64,000 nucleotides of DNA, from assembly GCA_020633335.1 (NCBI GenBank), contig JACKDU010000005.1, positions 1 through 64,000 of the forward strand, read 5' to 3'. How positions within the stretch are numbered: position 1 is the first letter of the stretch; every line of letters begins with the position of its first letter. The notes under the pieces are model-generated. The model saw only the letters and a program-made list of their open reading frames with translations, was not told the origin of the DNA and searched no databases. The position numbers and the translations under genes are program-made. Of the stretch, positions 42,588 through 54,311 are shown piece by piece. The stretch is from Myxococcales bacterium. GTDB taxonomy: Bacteria; Myxococcota_A; Polyangia; Nannocystales; Nannocystaceae.

Positions 42588-43820
42588 ATGCCGGTCTTTG
42601 TCGAACCTATCCAGGAGGCCAGGGAGGCCGCGTCGCGGGCCCTGGTGGTCCGCCTCGGCCAGGCCCTCCACGGCCTCGGGGCGCCGGCCGATCGGGTCGA
42701 GGCGACGATGGGGCGGGTGGCCGCGCGGCTCGGGGTCCCGGGTCACTTCCTCGCGCTGCCGACGGCGATCCACGCGGCCTTCGGACCCGCCGGCGCCCAG
42801 GCCTCGTTCCTGGTCCGGGTGAGCGCGGGCGGGGTCGATCTCGGGCGCCTGGTCGAGGTCGACGCGCTGGTGGCCGCGCTCGCCCGCGGCCGCCTGGCGC
42901 CGGCGGCCGCCGACGCCCGGCTGACGGCGATCCTCGAGGCGCCGCCGCGGATCCCGGGGGCGCTCCTCCTCGGCGCCCACGGCCTGGTCTGCGGCGCGGC
43001 GGCCTGCCTCCTCGGCGCCGGGCCCCGCGGGATCGTCCTCGCGGCCGCCCTCGGCCTGACGATCGGCGCGCTCGGGAGGGTCGCCGTCGGCGTCCGCTCG
43101 GCGCCGGTCTTCCCGGCGATCGCCGCGACCCTGGCGGCCGGGGTCGCGCGGGCGGCCCCGGCCCTCGGCCTCTGGGTCGATCCGTGGATCGTCACGCTCG
43201 CCGCGCTCATCGTCCTCCTCCCCGGCTTCTCCCTGACCCTGGCGATCCGCGAGGTGAGCAGCGGTCACCCGGGCTCGGGGGCGGCGCGGCTGGTGAGCGT
43301 GGCCGCGACCTTCATGCTCATCGGCTGCGGGATCGCCCTCGGCGATCAGGTCGCGGGGGAGCTCGTCGGCGGCGCGACGGCGGCGCCCGAGGCCGCGGCC
43401 GCGCCGGCCCTGCGGCCGCTCGCGCTCCTCGCCAGCGCGCTCGCCCTCGGCGCGCTCTTTCAGGCGCGGGCCCGCGATCTCGGCTGGGTCCTCCTCGGCT
43501 GCCTGGTCGCCTGGCAGGGGGCGGCCGTCGGCGCGTCGCTCCTCGGGCCCCGGCTCGGGCCGCTCCTCGCCGCGCTCGCGCTCGGCGCGGCCGGCAACGG
43601 CCTCGCGCGGCGCCTCGATCGCCCGGCGGCGCTGATCATGGTGCCGGGCCTGATGCTCCTGGTCCCCGGATCGCTGGGCGCCCGCTCGCTCTCGGCGCTC
43701 CTCGCCGACGACGTGGTCGGCGGGGTCGAGGCCGCCTTCGGGGCCGCCTTCGTCGCGGCCGCGCTGGTCAGCGGGCTCCTCCTCGCCAACGTCGTCGTCG
43801 ATCCCCGGCGCGAGCTCTGA
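42588..43820 (+). CDS. ThrE-family threonine/serine exporter
   Basis: 410 residues from ATG 42588. A cytoplasmic N-terminal part (~1-125, RLGQALHGLGAPADRVEATM, FLALPTAIHAAFG) resembling the ThrE amphipathic domain is followed by about ten membrane helices (GAAACLLGAGPRGIVLAAAL, LAALIVLLPGFSLTLAIREV, LIMVPGLMLLVPGSLGARSL). The PGFSLT and LVPGS segments are typical of the two halves (DUF1212 and ThrE_2) fused in this family. It exports threonine or serine by the proton gradient. Control by the divergent Lrp-type regulator is likely. Confidence 0.85.
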   Translation: MPVFVEPIQEAREAASRALVVRLGQALHGLGAPADRVEATMGRVAARLGVPGHFLALPTAIHAAFGPAGAQASFLVRVSAGGVDLGRLVEVDALVAALARGRLAPAAADARLTAILEAPPRIPGALLLGAHGLVCGAAACLLGAGPRGIVLAAALGLTIGALGRVAVGVRSAPVFPAIAATLAAGVARAAPALGLWVDPWIVTLAALIVLLPGFSLTLAIREVSSGHPGSGAARLVSVAATFMLIGCGIALGDQVAGELVGGATAAPEAAAAPALRPLALLASALALGALFQARARDLGWVLLGCLVAWQGAAVGASLLGPRLGPLLAALALGAAGNGLARRLDRPAALIMVPGLMLLVPGSLGARSLSALLADDVVGGVEAAFGAAFVAAALVSGLLLANVVVDPRREL

Positions 43821-43896
43821 ACCTGTCGAATCGGACAGGTCTTACGGACGGCCGGGCTCCTCGGCGCATGCTTTTGGCCTGTCTCATCAGATAGGC
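43821..43896. repeat. Two GACAGGT-type palindromes
   Basis: ACCTGTC-gaatcg-GACAGGT (43821-43840, perfect 7-bp arms) and GCCTGTC-tcatca-GATAGGC (43877-43896, one mismatch) lie 36 bp apart between the convergent exporter and apyrase genes. Spacing and arm sequence are alike. They may be terminators of unusual kind or members of the TGTCC palindrome set. Confidence 0.6.
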
Positions 43897-43921
43897 TGGC
43901 GATCGTGGGACGAAATTGACC

Positions 43922-43946
43922 GCGCCCGCCCCCGGGGACCGGGCGC
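43922..43946 (-). terminator. Terminator-like hairpin after apyrase gene
   Basis: GCGCCCG (43922-43928) pairs with CGGGCGC (43940-43946), and further GC pairing is possible inside. On the minus strand it is followed by CAATTT. It sits just past the apyrase stop codon. Confidence 0.42.
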
Positions 43947-43976
43947 GGGCGCAGGCAGGCCGCGCTCGGCGACGAA

Positions 43977-45254
43977 TCAGCCCTGGAGGCAGCCGGTGAC
44001 CGAGCAGAGCGCGGCCCCGAGGGTCCAGCCGGCCTCCTGCTCGCCGATCTCGTTGGTCCAGGTGATCTTGTCGGTGTCGGCGGCGAAGCCGAGGTTGTCG
44101 AGGAGGACGGTGATCCAGGCGGCCGAGAAGCAGTAGTTCTCGAGGTACTCCGGCGGCGTGCTCTGGTTGGCCTCGGTGATCTTGGCCCACGGGGTCCCGC
44201 AGAAGCCGGCCTTGCCCTTGGGGCCGCCGGCGGCCTCGGCGAGCGCGGCCGGGGTGGGGGCGGCCGGCTTGAGGAAGGAGGCGGTGAAGGCGTAGTTGGC
44301 GAAGGCGTAGAAGGCCATGTCGGCCGGGATCGCCGGCTGCGGGACGCCGAGGCGGGCGTCGCCGCCGGGGTTGGCGAGCCCGCAGGCCGCGGCCTCGCAC
44401 TTCTTCGCCTTGACCACCGGCTCGAGCTTCTTCACGCACTCGGCGAACTTGCCCTTGCCCTTGTTCAGGCCCTTGGGGAAGCAGGCGTCGTCGGCGACGT
44501 ACTTGCGGGCCTGGTCCTGGCCGTAGCCGAGGTAGGAGTGGGTGTAGACCGCGAAGCTCTTGTCGCCGAACTTGACGTTCATGGTCGGCGCGCCCTGGGC
44601 GTCGGCGGGGACGAAGGTGATCTGGGCCGACGCGCCGCCGAGGTCGAGGGCGCCGACCGTCGGCTCGTCGCTGGTCAGGCGGCCGAGCGCGTAGTTGGCG
44701 GTGATCCAGCCGTAGAGGCCCTCCTGCTGCCCGCTGATCGTCCCGGCGAAGCGGAGGTCGAGGCCGGCCTTGCGGACCGCGTCGCCGGCCGCGTCGTAGA
44801 TCGCCTTGGAGGCCGCGTCGCCGCCCTCCTCGCCCTCGAGGAGGCGCATGCCGGCGGTCGCCATCAGGGCGGTCGGGGTCTTGGCCTCGCACTCGTCGGG
44901 GAGGGCGGCGAGGACCGAGCCCTCGGCGGCGAGGAGGCCGGTGATCGAGCCGGCCGCGCCCGCCGGGTCGGCCTTGAAGCTCGAGAGGCCGGGCTCGACC
45001 TTGGCGTTCGAGAGCTCGACCAGGGTCGGCACCGCCGCGCCCTCGGCCTTGTTGATCTGGTAGGTGAAGGCCCGGCTGCCGCTGCTGCCGGCGTCGATGA
45101 GGACGATGTAGTTGCAGACCGTCTGCGACTCGGCCTCGGTCTCGGCCTCCGGGGTCGTGCTCGCGCTCGGCGGGGGCTTCGGCGGCTCCTTGGGCCCGCA
45201 GGCGGCGAGGATCAGGACGAGGGACGCGAGGGAGGAGGTGGCGGCGCGGTGCAT
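43977..45254 (-). CDS. GDA1/CD39-type apyrase (NTPDase) lipoprotein
   Basis: 425 residues. Lipobox ILAA-C19 and a Pro/Ser/Thr/Glu linker precede an apyrase fold with its conserved regions: ACR1 VLIDAGSSGSRAFTY, ACR2 ALMATAGMRLL, ACR3 GTISGQQEGLYGWITANYAL and ACR4 GALDLGGASAQITF. Several further Cys residues (CFPKGL, CEAAACGL, NYCFSAAW, CSVTGC) would form disulphides outside the cytoplasm. It should hydrolyse nucleoside tri- and diphosphates outside the cell or in the periplasm. This family is mainly eukaryotic and rare in bacteria, where it is best known in Legionella. Confidence 0.92.
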   Translation of the reverse strand: MHRAATSSLASLVLILAACGPKEPPKPPPSASTTPEAETEAESQTVCNYIVLIDAGSSGSRAFTYQINKAEGAAVPTLVELSNAKVEPGLSSFKADPAGAAGSITGLLAAEGSVLAALPDECEAKTPTALMATAGMRLLEGEEGGDAASKAIYDAAGDAVRKAGLDLRFAGTISGQQEGLYGWITANYALGRLTSDEPTVGALDLGGASAQITFVPADAQGAPTMNVKFGDKSFAVYTHSYLGYGQDQARKYVADDACFPKGLNKGKGKFAECVKKLEPVVKAKKCEAAACGLANPGGDARLGVPQPAIPADMAFYAFANYAFTASFLKPAAPTPAALAEAAGGPKGKAGFCGTPWAKITEANQSTPPEYLENYCFSAAWITVLLDNLGFAADTDKITWTNEIGEQEAGWTLGAALCSVTGCLQG

Positions 45255-45391
45255 CGTCGGCTTGCTAGCACGAAGGCGCGCGCGTCCAAAAGGGGGAATG
45301 GCCCCCATCGGCCCCTGCGCGGGCGGGTGACGGCGCGGGAGGTCGACGCGTCCGCGGCTGCGGGTGGTGACGGCGCCGCTGCGTTCGCCGG

Positions 45392-46561
45392 CTAGAAGCG
45401 GAGGGTGAGGCCGCCCGTCCAGGCCCGCTGCGAGCCGCCGAAGCTCGGCCGGAGGCGGGCCTGGTAGGCCGACTCGCGCCAGGCCCGCTTGCGGCGGGCG
45501 CCGACGACCAGCATGGCGATCCCGCCGCCGACCATCAGGAGCCCAGGGACCCCCAGGGGCACGGTGATCGAGGTGCAGGAGCCGAAGCCGCAGAGGCCGG
45601 CGATGACGATCCCCGAGAGGAGGAAGGGGGTGCCGACGCCGACCGCGACGCCGCCGCCGGCGAGGAGGCCGTTGCCGGTCGGCAGCGACGGATCGGGGAC
45701 GCCCTGCGGGCGCCCAGAGTGGCGGATCACCCCGCGGAGCTCCATCACCGCGTGCTTGGGGACGCTGACGAGGGTCCCCTTGTTGTCGTAGTCGACGAAG
45801 ATCACCTCGGGGCCGTCGACCTTGACCAGGCGGCCGGTGCGGGCGCCGTCCGGCAGGAGGAGCTTGACCTCCTCGCCGCGCATCGCCTGCCAGTAGCTCT
45901 CCGAGACGCCGACGCCGCTCTCTGCGGCCGGCGGCGGGGCCTCGACCGGGTCGTCGTCGTCCGCGGCGGGGGCCGCGAGCGGGGCGGCGACCTCGGGCTG
46001 CGGCGGCGCGGGCATCGGCTCCAGGGGCCCCTCCTCGAGGGTGTCCTGGGTGCGCGCGGGCGGCAGCGCGGGCGGGCCCTCGGCGGCGCCCTTGGGGCGC
46101 TGGACGGCGGGCTCGCCGGCGCGGGCGAGGGTCGGCGTCGCGGTCAGCGCGAGCGGGAGCGCGACCGCGGCGACCACCAGCGTCCGCCGGGGATCGATCG
46201 CCCCGCGGGGGACGACGGCGACGCGGATCGGCCGGGCGCTCGGGATCGCCCAGGCGTCGCCGAGGGGCGCGTCGTCGTCCTCCTCCTGCGGGTCGCTCGC
46301 GCCCGCGAGGGGGCGAGGGATCGGCAGGGCGGCGCCCTCGTCGAAGAGCGGGATCAGGCGGCCGTCGCGGGGCTGGCGGAGCTGGAGCATCCCCTCCGCC
46401 AGGGCGGCGCTCTCGAGGATCAGGCGATCGAGCTCGTCGGCCTCGAGGCCCTCGCTGGCGAGGGGACGGGCGAAGGCGGCGGTGTCGGCGGGCGCGTCGG
46501 GGAGCTCGAGCTCGCGGAGGCAGAGGTCGAGGGCGTCGAGGGCGGGCTGCGATGGATCCAT
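45392..46561 (-). CDS. Membrane protein of unknown function, Pro-rich linker
   Basis: 389 residues from ATG 46561. The N-terminal ~140 residues are acidic and soluble with a basic edge; one membrane segment at ~143-160 (TLVVAAVALPLALTATPTLA) could be a late signal anchor. A Pro/Ala/Glu-rich linker (~165-235) and a small beta-rich domain (VKLLLPDGARTGRLVKVDGP, VSVPKHAVMELRGVI) follow, then two more membrane helices (GVAVGVGTPFLLSGIVIAGL, LLMVGGGIAMLVVGARR). Not recognised. The beta-rich domain resembles small Sm/PrpA-like folds in secreted myxobacterial proteins. Confidence 0.65.
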   Translation of the reverse strand: MDPSQPALDALDLCLRELELPDAPADTAAFARPLASEGLEADELDRLILESAALAEGMLQLRQPRDGRLIPLFDEGAALPIPRPLAGASDPQEEDDDAPLGDAWAIPSARPIRVAVVPRGAIDPRRTLVVAAVALPLALTATPTLARAGEPAVQRPKGAAEGPPALPPARTQDTLEEGPLEPMPAPPQPEVAAPLAAPAADDDDPVEAPPPAAESGVGVSESYWQAMRGEEVKLLLPDGARTGRLVKVDGPEVIFVDYDNKGTLVSVPKHAVMELRGVIRHSGRPQGVPDPSLPTGNGLLAGGGVAVGVGTPFLLSGIVIAGLCGFGSCTSITVPLGVPGLLMVGGGIAMLVVGARRKRAWRESAYQARLRPSFGGSQRAWTGGLTLRF

Positions 46562-46630
46562 GGGCGGACGGCTCCCTGGCAAAGAGTGCCGCGATCGCCG
46601 GCTGCGTGGCAAGACGGCGCGCCCTCGCGG

Positions 46631-47455
46631 CTAGCCGCGGGCGTCGGCGAGCAGGCGGTCGACCGCCGCCTGGCGGATCCCGGCGTTGTGGGCGAGGAGG
46701 CGGGGGCGGAGCGCCGCGTCGGCCTGGTTGAGGCGGTCGACGAGCGCCGCGGAGAGCGGGCGCTGGCGGTGGATGTGATCGTGGAGCTCGTCGAAGAGGG
46801 CGAGGAGCCCGGGGTCGAGGTCGCCCGCGAGCGCGCGCGCGTCGTCGTCGTGGTTTGGGGCGGCGGCGGCCGGCGGGCGCCCGCGGACCGCGGCGCTCGC
46901 GGCCTCGAGATCGCCCTCGCCGATCCAGCCGAGGACCGCGGCGATCTCCCGCGCGGGATCGGCGACGAGCGCCTCGTAGGAGATCATGTGGAGCGGGTAG
47001 CGGCGGGTGGCGACGTCGCGGATGAGCGCGAAGGTGTCGGCCCACCACTCGTAGGCCGGCGGCAGGAGGAGGCTCGGGTCGATCCCCCGGTCCTCGCCGA
47101 GGGCCGCCCGGAGGCGGAGGAGCGAGGCGCTCTGCGCCCGCCAGCCGCGGACCGTGGCGATCACCCGGTCGATGAAGGCGACGTCGGAGCGGACGAGGCC
47201 GGGGACGAAGACCTTGACCGCGTGGCGGCGGGTCTGCTCCGGGAAGAGGTAGGCGCCGGTGAGCGGGTGGGGGTTGGTGCGGTGGTAGATCCCGGCGCTG
47301 AGCTGCGACTCGTAGAAGCCGTCGGGGTTCTGGTCGCCGATCAGCGCCTCCCACGACGCCGGGAAGCGCTCGCCGATCACCGGGAGGCCGGCGGCGGCGA
47401 GGATCTGCATCCACATCGAGGTGCCCGAGCGCTTCGAGCCGGTGACCAGGATCAT
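46631..47455 (-). CDS. Sulfotransferase-family protein
   Basis: 274 residues. The N-terminal ILVTGSKRSGTSMWMQILAA is the PAPS phosphosulphate-binding loop (SGTS), and the later RYPLHMISYEALVADPAREI is the conserved Y-E-x-L-x-x-D-P segment. The family transfers a sulphuryl group to hydroxyls of carbohydrates, lipids or proteins; some members are inactive. Its substrate is unknown. It is the only such gene here and stands alone. Confidence 0.82.
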   Translation of the reverse strand: MILVTGSKRSGTSMWMQILAAAGLPVIGERFPASWEALIGDQNPDGFYESQLSAGIYHRTNPHPLTGAYLFPEQTRRHAVKVFVPGLVRSDVAFIDRVIATVRGWRAQSASLLRLRAALGEDRGIDPSLLLPPAYEWWADTFALIRDVATRRYPLHMISYEALVADPAREIAAVLGWIGEGDLEAASAAVRGRPPAAAAPNHDDDARALAGDLDPGLLALFDELHDHIHRQRPLSAALVDRLNQADAALRPRLLAHNAGIRQAAVDRLLADARG

Positions 47456-47510
47456 GAATTGACCTGTCGGAGAGGACCTGATGGATTCGCCAGGTCGCAG
47501 GGGCCAGGTT

Positions 47511-49178
47511 CTACACGCCGATGAGCGCGCCGGTGTCGGGGTCGATGTCCATCCCGAGCGCGTTCGGCCGCTTGGCCAGCGCCGGCATCGTCGTCAGCTC
47601 GCCGGTGAGGACGGTGACGAAGCCGGCGCCCGCGCGCACCTGGAGGTCGCGGACCGGGAGGGTGAAGCGCTTCGGGATCCCGCCGTCGGCCGGGTTGGCG
47701 GTGCACGCGAGGTGGGTCTTGGCGACGCAGATCGGCAGCGAGCCGCAGCCGGCGGCGGTGAGCTCGGCGATCCGCTTGCGGGCGTCCGCCGAGATGTCGA
47801 CCCCGTCGGCCCCGTAGACCCGGGTGGCGAGCTGCTCGATCCGGCGATCGAGGCCGCCCTCGAGGTCGTAGCCGAAGACCGGATCGCTGGTGCGGGCGAC
47901 CTTGACGACCTCGCGGGCGAGCTCCTCGGCCCCGGCGCCGCCGTCGTTGAACCCCGTGTGGCAGGCGAAGCCGGCGGCCCCGCCCGCGCGGGCGACCGCC
48001 TCGACGGCCGCGACCTCGGCGTCGGTGTCGCTCGGGAAGCGGTTGACGACGACGACGACCGGCGCGCCGAAGCCGGTGGCGATCCGCAGGTGGTGCTTCA
48101 GGTTCTCGGCGCCGCGGGTGACCGCGTCGACGTTCTCCTCCTCGATCGCCTTGTCGAGCGCCTGGCCGAGCTTGGCCTTGATCACCCCGGCGTGGACCTT
48201 GAAGGCGCGGATCGTCGCGACGATGACGACGCAGGCCGGCCGCAGGCCGCCGGCCCGGGCCTTGATGTCGTAGAACTTCTCGAGGCCGAGGTCGGTGGCG
48301 AAGCCGGCCTCGGTGACCACCCAGGGCGAGCGGGTGAGCGCCCAGCGGGTCGCCAGGAGCGACGAGTTGCCGTGGGCGATGTTGGCGAAGGGGCCGGCGT
48401 GGATCAGCGCCGGGGTCCCCTCGGTGGTCGCCACCAGGTTGGGGTGGATCGCGTCGCGGAGGAGGAGGCTCATCGCCCCGGCGGCGCCGATCTGCTCGGC
48501 CTTGACCGACTCGCGGGCGAAGGTCTGGCCGACGATGATCTCGCCGAGGCGGCGGCGGAGATCGGCGCGGCTGGTGGTCAGCGCGAGGATCGCCATGACC
48601 TCGCTGGCCTCGTTGATCTCAAAGAAGGTCTCGCGCGGCATGCCGTTGAGCGGCGAGCCGAGGCCGGTGATCACCTTGCGGAGCGCGCCGTCGTTGACCG
48701 GGCAGGTGCGCGGCCAGGTGATCCGGCGGGGGTCGAGGCCGAGCTCGTTGCCGTGGCGCATGTGGGCGTCGATCATCGACGCCAGGAGGTTGTGGGCCGC
48801 GCCGACCGCGTGGCCGTCGCCGGTGAGGCCGAGGTTGATGAGCGCGGGCGGCAGCACCTCCGACTTGCCGCCGCCGGTGCCGCCGCCCTTGGCCCCGAAG
48901 ACCGGGCCGAGGGAGGGCTGGCGGAGGCAGGCGACCGTCGGCGCGCCGATCCGGTTCATGGCCATCGAGAGGGCGATCGAGGTCACCGTCTTGCCCTCGC
49001 CGAGCGGGGTCGGGGTGATCCCGGAGACGACGATGAGCTTGCCGTCGACGTCGCCGTCGCCGGCGGCGAAGGTGTCGAGCTTGGCGCAGTGGTGGCCGTA
49101 GGGAATATAGGCGGCGCCTGAGGGGTCGATCCCGAGCTGACCGGCGAGAGGAGCGAGCGCGTGCGTGGAGATGGCCAT
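47511..49178 (-). CDS. fhs: Formate-tetrahydrofolate ligase
   Basis: 555 residues from ATG 49178 (MAISTHALAPLAGQLGIDP). It makes 10-formyl-tetrahydrofolate from formate, THF and ATP. The nucleotide-binding GITPTPLGEGKTVTSIALSM, RQPSLGPVFGAKGGGTGGG, LNLGLTGD-like INLGLTGDGHAVGAAHNLLA, and the family end NPADGGIPKRFTLPVRDLQV are all present. Full length for the family. Divergent from murG; gcvP, another C1-folate enzyme, lies 2 kb away. Confidence 0.97.
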   Translation of the reverse strand: MAISTHALAPLAGQLGIDPSGAAYIPYGHHCAKLDTFAAGDGDVDGKLIVVSGITPTPLGEGKTVTSIALSMAMNRIGAPTVACLRQPSLGPVFGAKGGGTGGGKSEVLPPALINLGLTGDGHAVGAAHNLLASMIDAHMRHGNELGLDPRRITWPRTCPVNDGALRKVITGLGSPLNGMPRETFFEINEASEVMAILALTTSRADLRRRLGEIIVGQTFARESVKAEQIGAAGAMSLLLRDAIHPNLVATTEGTPALIHAGPFANIAHGNSSLLATRWALTRSPWVVTEAGFATDLGLEKFYDIKARAGGLRPACVVIVATIRAFKVHAGVIKAKLGQALDKAIEEENVDAVTRGAENLKHHLRIATGFGAPVVVVVNRFPSDTDAEVAAVEAVARAGGAAGFACHTGFNDGGAGAEELAREVVKVARTSDPVFGYDLEGGLDRRIEQLATRVYGADGVDISADARKRIAELTAAGCGSLPICVAKTHLACTANPADGGIPKRFTLPVRDLQVRAGAGFVTVLTGELTTMPALAKRPNALGMDIDPDTGALIGV

Positions 49179-49268
49179 GGCGGCAACTTTGCCACGGGGT
49201 CCGCGGGGCCGGGGGCGGCTTTGCGGGCTTTTTCGGCGGCGCCGGGGCGCTCGGGTATACCGGTGGCG

Positions 49269-50552
49269 ATGGCCACCCTCGCGCCCGCTTCGAGCTACGT
49301 CGCCCTCCAACACCGTTCCCGCGAGCCCGAGAATTCTCGGGGGCGAGAGGCCACGACCTCGCTGGCGATGATCGCCCGCGACGACGCCGAGTCGCGCCCT
49401 GGATCGGGCGGCGGCGGAGCGCCGCGGGCCGCCGGCGGGCGCGGGCTTCGGGTGGTGATCGCCGGCGGCGGCACGGGCGGGCACCTCTTCCCGGGGATCG
49501 CCCTCGCCGAGGAGATCCAGCGCTCCGGCGGCGAGGTCCTCTTCGTCGGCACCGATCGCGGGATCGAGGCCCGGGTGGTCCCCGAGCAGGGCTACCGCCT
49601 GGCGAAGATCGAGGCGACCGGGATCAAGGGGCGCGGGGTGATGGGCCTGGTCCGCGGGCTCGCCCGCCTGCCCGGCGCCTGGCTGCAGAGCCGGGCGATC
49701 CTCAAGGAGTTCCGCCCCGATGTCGTGGTCGGCGTCGGCGGCTACGCCTCGGGGCCGCTGGTGGCGACCGCGTGGATGATGGGGATCCCCGGCGGGATCA
49801 TGGAGCAGAACAGCGTCCCCGGGATCACCAACCGGATCCTCGCCCGCCTCGTGAAGCGGATCTTCTGCACCTTCCCGGATCCCCGCGGCTTCTTCCCGGG
49901 GTCGAAGTGCGTGCTCACCGGCAACCCGATCCGCCGGCAGCTCCTGGCGACCCTCCAGGGCGGCGAGGGGGAGGGCGAGGGGGCGGCCCAGGCCGAGCAC
50001 CCGCCGCGCCTCTTCGTCTTCGGCGGCTCGCAGGGGGCGCGGGCGATCAACCGGGCGGTGATCGCCGCCCTCCCGCGCCTGCGCGAGGCGCTCCCCGAGC
50101 TCGAGATCTGGCACCAGACCGGCAAGGCGGACTACGAGGAGGTCAAGGCGGCCTACGAGGCCCTCGGCCTCGGCGCGCCGACGGTCCGGGTCGACGCCTT
50201 CATCACGGCGATGGCCGAGCCCTACCGCTGGGCCGACCTCGTCCTCTGCCGGGCGGGCGCGACCTCGCTGGCCGAGCTCGCGGCGGTCGGGCGGCCCGCC
50301 GTGCTGGTGCCCTTCCCGCACGCGACCGACAACCATCAGGAGCACAACGCGACCTCGCTGGTCGAGGCCGGGGCGGCGACCCTGATGCGCGAGTCGGAGT
50401 GGACGCCCGAGCGCCTCGCCGATCACCTGATCGAGCTCCTCGGCGATCGCGCGCGCCTCCAGGGGATGAGCCGGGCGATGGTCGCCGCCGCCCGGCCGGA
50501 CGCCGCCGGGCACATCTACAGCGAGCTCGTCGACCTCGTCGGCGGCCGCTAG
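49269..50552 (+). CDS. murG: UDP-GlcNAc lipid I transferase MurG
   Basis: 427 residues. It adds GlcNAc to lipid I to form lipid II on the inner side of the membrane. The core begins near residue 62 with LRVVIAGGGTGGHLFPGIAL (G loop 1). VVGVGGYASGPLVATAWMMG, EQNSVPGITNRI, LFVFGGSQGARAINRAV and CRAGATSLAELAAVGRPAVL with ATDNHQEHNA are all family hallmarks. The first ~60 residues (start ATG 49269) are an extra low-complexity extension; a later start cannot be excluded, but the next in-frame start options do not have a better ribosome binding site. It stands outside any dcw cluster, unlike in most bacteria. Confidence 0.95.
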   Translation: MATLAPASSYVALQHRSREPENSRGREATTSLAMIARDDAESRPGSGGGGAPRAAGGRGLRVVIAGGGTGGHLFPGIALAEEIQRSGGEVLFVGTDRGIEARVVPEQGYRLAKIEATGIKGRGVMGLVRGLARLPGAWLQSRAILKEFRPDVVVGVGGYASGPLVATAWMMGIPGGIMEQNSVPGITNRILARLVKRIFCTFPDPRGFFPGSKCVLTGNPIRRQLLATLQGGEGEGEGAAQAEHPPRLFVFGGSQGARAINRAVIAALPRLREALPELEIWHQTGKADYEEVKAAYEALGLGAPTVRVDAFITAMAEPYRWADLVLCRAGATSLAELAAVGRPAVLVPFPHATDNHQEHNATSLVEAGAATLMRESEWTPERLADHLIELLGDRARLQGMSRAMVAAARPDAAGHIYSELVDLVGGR

Positions 50553-50581
50553 CGGGCGGGTTCGCCCGCGCCGCGTGAAGA

Positions 50582-50595
50582 TGTCCCCAGGGACA
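50582..50595. repeat. TGTCC/GGACA palindrome
   Basis: TGTCCC-ca-GGGACA, between the convergent ends of murG and the gene at 50603. Member of the palindrome set; could act as a two-way transcription end. Confidence 0.55.
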
Positions 50596-50602
50596 GAATT
50601 GC

Positions 50603-50845
50603 TCAAGGGCCAGGTGCGCCGGCCCGGGTGCGGAGGTCACCGAGGAGCTGCTGGGTGGTCGCCGCCCCGAGGAGGGTGCGGAGCATCGGCCGCAGGCCGT
50701 CGCAGACCTTGTCGATGTCGCCCGGGCGGAGCTGCTCGGGCTTCTTCCCCTGGCGCGACGCGACCAGCTCGATCGCCTTGCGGGCGGTCAGCTTGCCGAG
50801 CGTCGGCTCGAGGAATTCGATCACGGTCTTGTGGAACTCGGCCAT
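50603..50845 (-). CDS. Small conserved-looking protein, 80 aa
   Basis: Start MAEFHKTVIEFLEPTLGKLT. A helical, soluble protein (RKAIELVASRQGKKPEQLRP, LRPMLRTLLGAATTQQLLGD) with no membrane or metal motif. I do not recognise the family, but codon use is normal and the sequence is well ordered. Convergent with murG. Confidence 0.7.
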   Translation of the reverse strand: MAEFHKTVIEFLEPTLGKLTARKAIELVASRQGKKPEQLRPGDIDKVCDGLRPMLRTLLGAATTQQLLGDLRTRAGAPGP

Positions 50846-51335
50846 GGGACCCGCGGGTCAATGCGCGGCCGGTCCGGATAGACCGCACCTCTCCGCCCTG
50901 CTCCGGACGATCAGCTTAGCCCGGCGGGGCGACAGCGGTCAAAGGATATGCGCGCTGCCCGCCGTCCGCGTAGCGGCCCAGAGGGCCCCGCGCGCGCCCT
51001 CACGATCGCCGCCGCGCCTCCCCCGAGCGTCCTCTCGGCGCGCGCCTCGCGACGCGCACCTCGCGACGCGCACCCGTCGACGCGCGCCCGTCGACGCGCC
51101 GGCGGATCGGCGGGTCGCTCTCCGCCGCGTCGCCGAGGTGCGCGCCGAGGTGCGCACCCTCGCCGCGCCGACGCGCACGACGTCGACGCGGCGAAGAGGG
51201 CGAGCGGGGTGAGTGAGCGTCGCCCGCCGATGGGTGCGGGCTTGTGCGCAAACTCTGATGCCTCGCCGGGGGAGGGCCCCGCCGGCTCCGGGCGCTTGCA
51301 GTACCTTTGCGAGCGCCCGCCAAAGACCGTCGCCG
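50846..51335. other. 490-bp non-coding region before gcvP
   Basis: No convincing gene. It contains four tandem 14-bp units (51045-51100) and further GACGCGC-rich copies to about 51200. No clear riboswitch is recognisable: the twin aptamers of a glycine riboswitch, which would suit gcvP, are not evident by eye. Confidence 0.6.
51045..51100. repeat. Tandem 14-bp repeat, four copies
   Basis: CCTCGCGACGCGCA twice in a row (51045-51058, 51059-51072), then two variants CCCGTCGACGCGCG and CCCGTCGACGCGCC (51073-51086, 51087-51100). All share CG(A)CGCGC. Confidence 0.75.
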
Positions 51336-54245
<2,910 letters not shown>

Positions 54246-54311
54246 AACGACGACGCGGGGTCGCGGCGAGGGCTGCGATCCCGCGCTTCAATTTGTTTGG
54301 CTTGGGCGGCC

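Noticed and set aside
49179..50606. Extension of fhs over the murG region on the minus strand
   Set aside because: This part is antisense to murG; fhs starts at ATG 49178 where family sequence begins.
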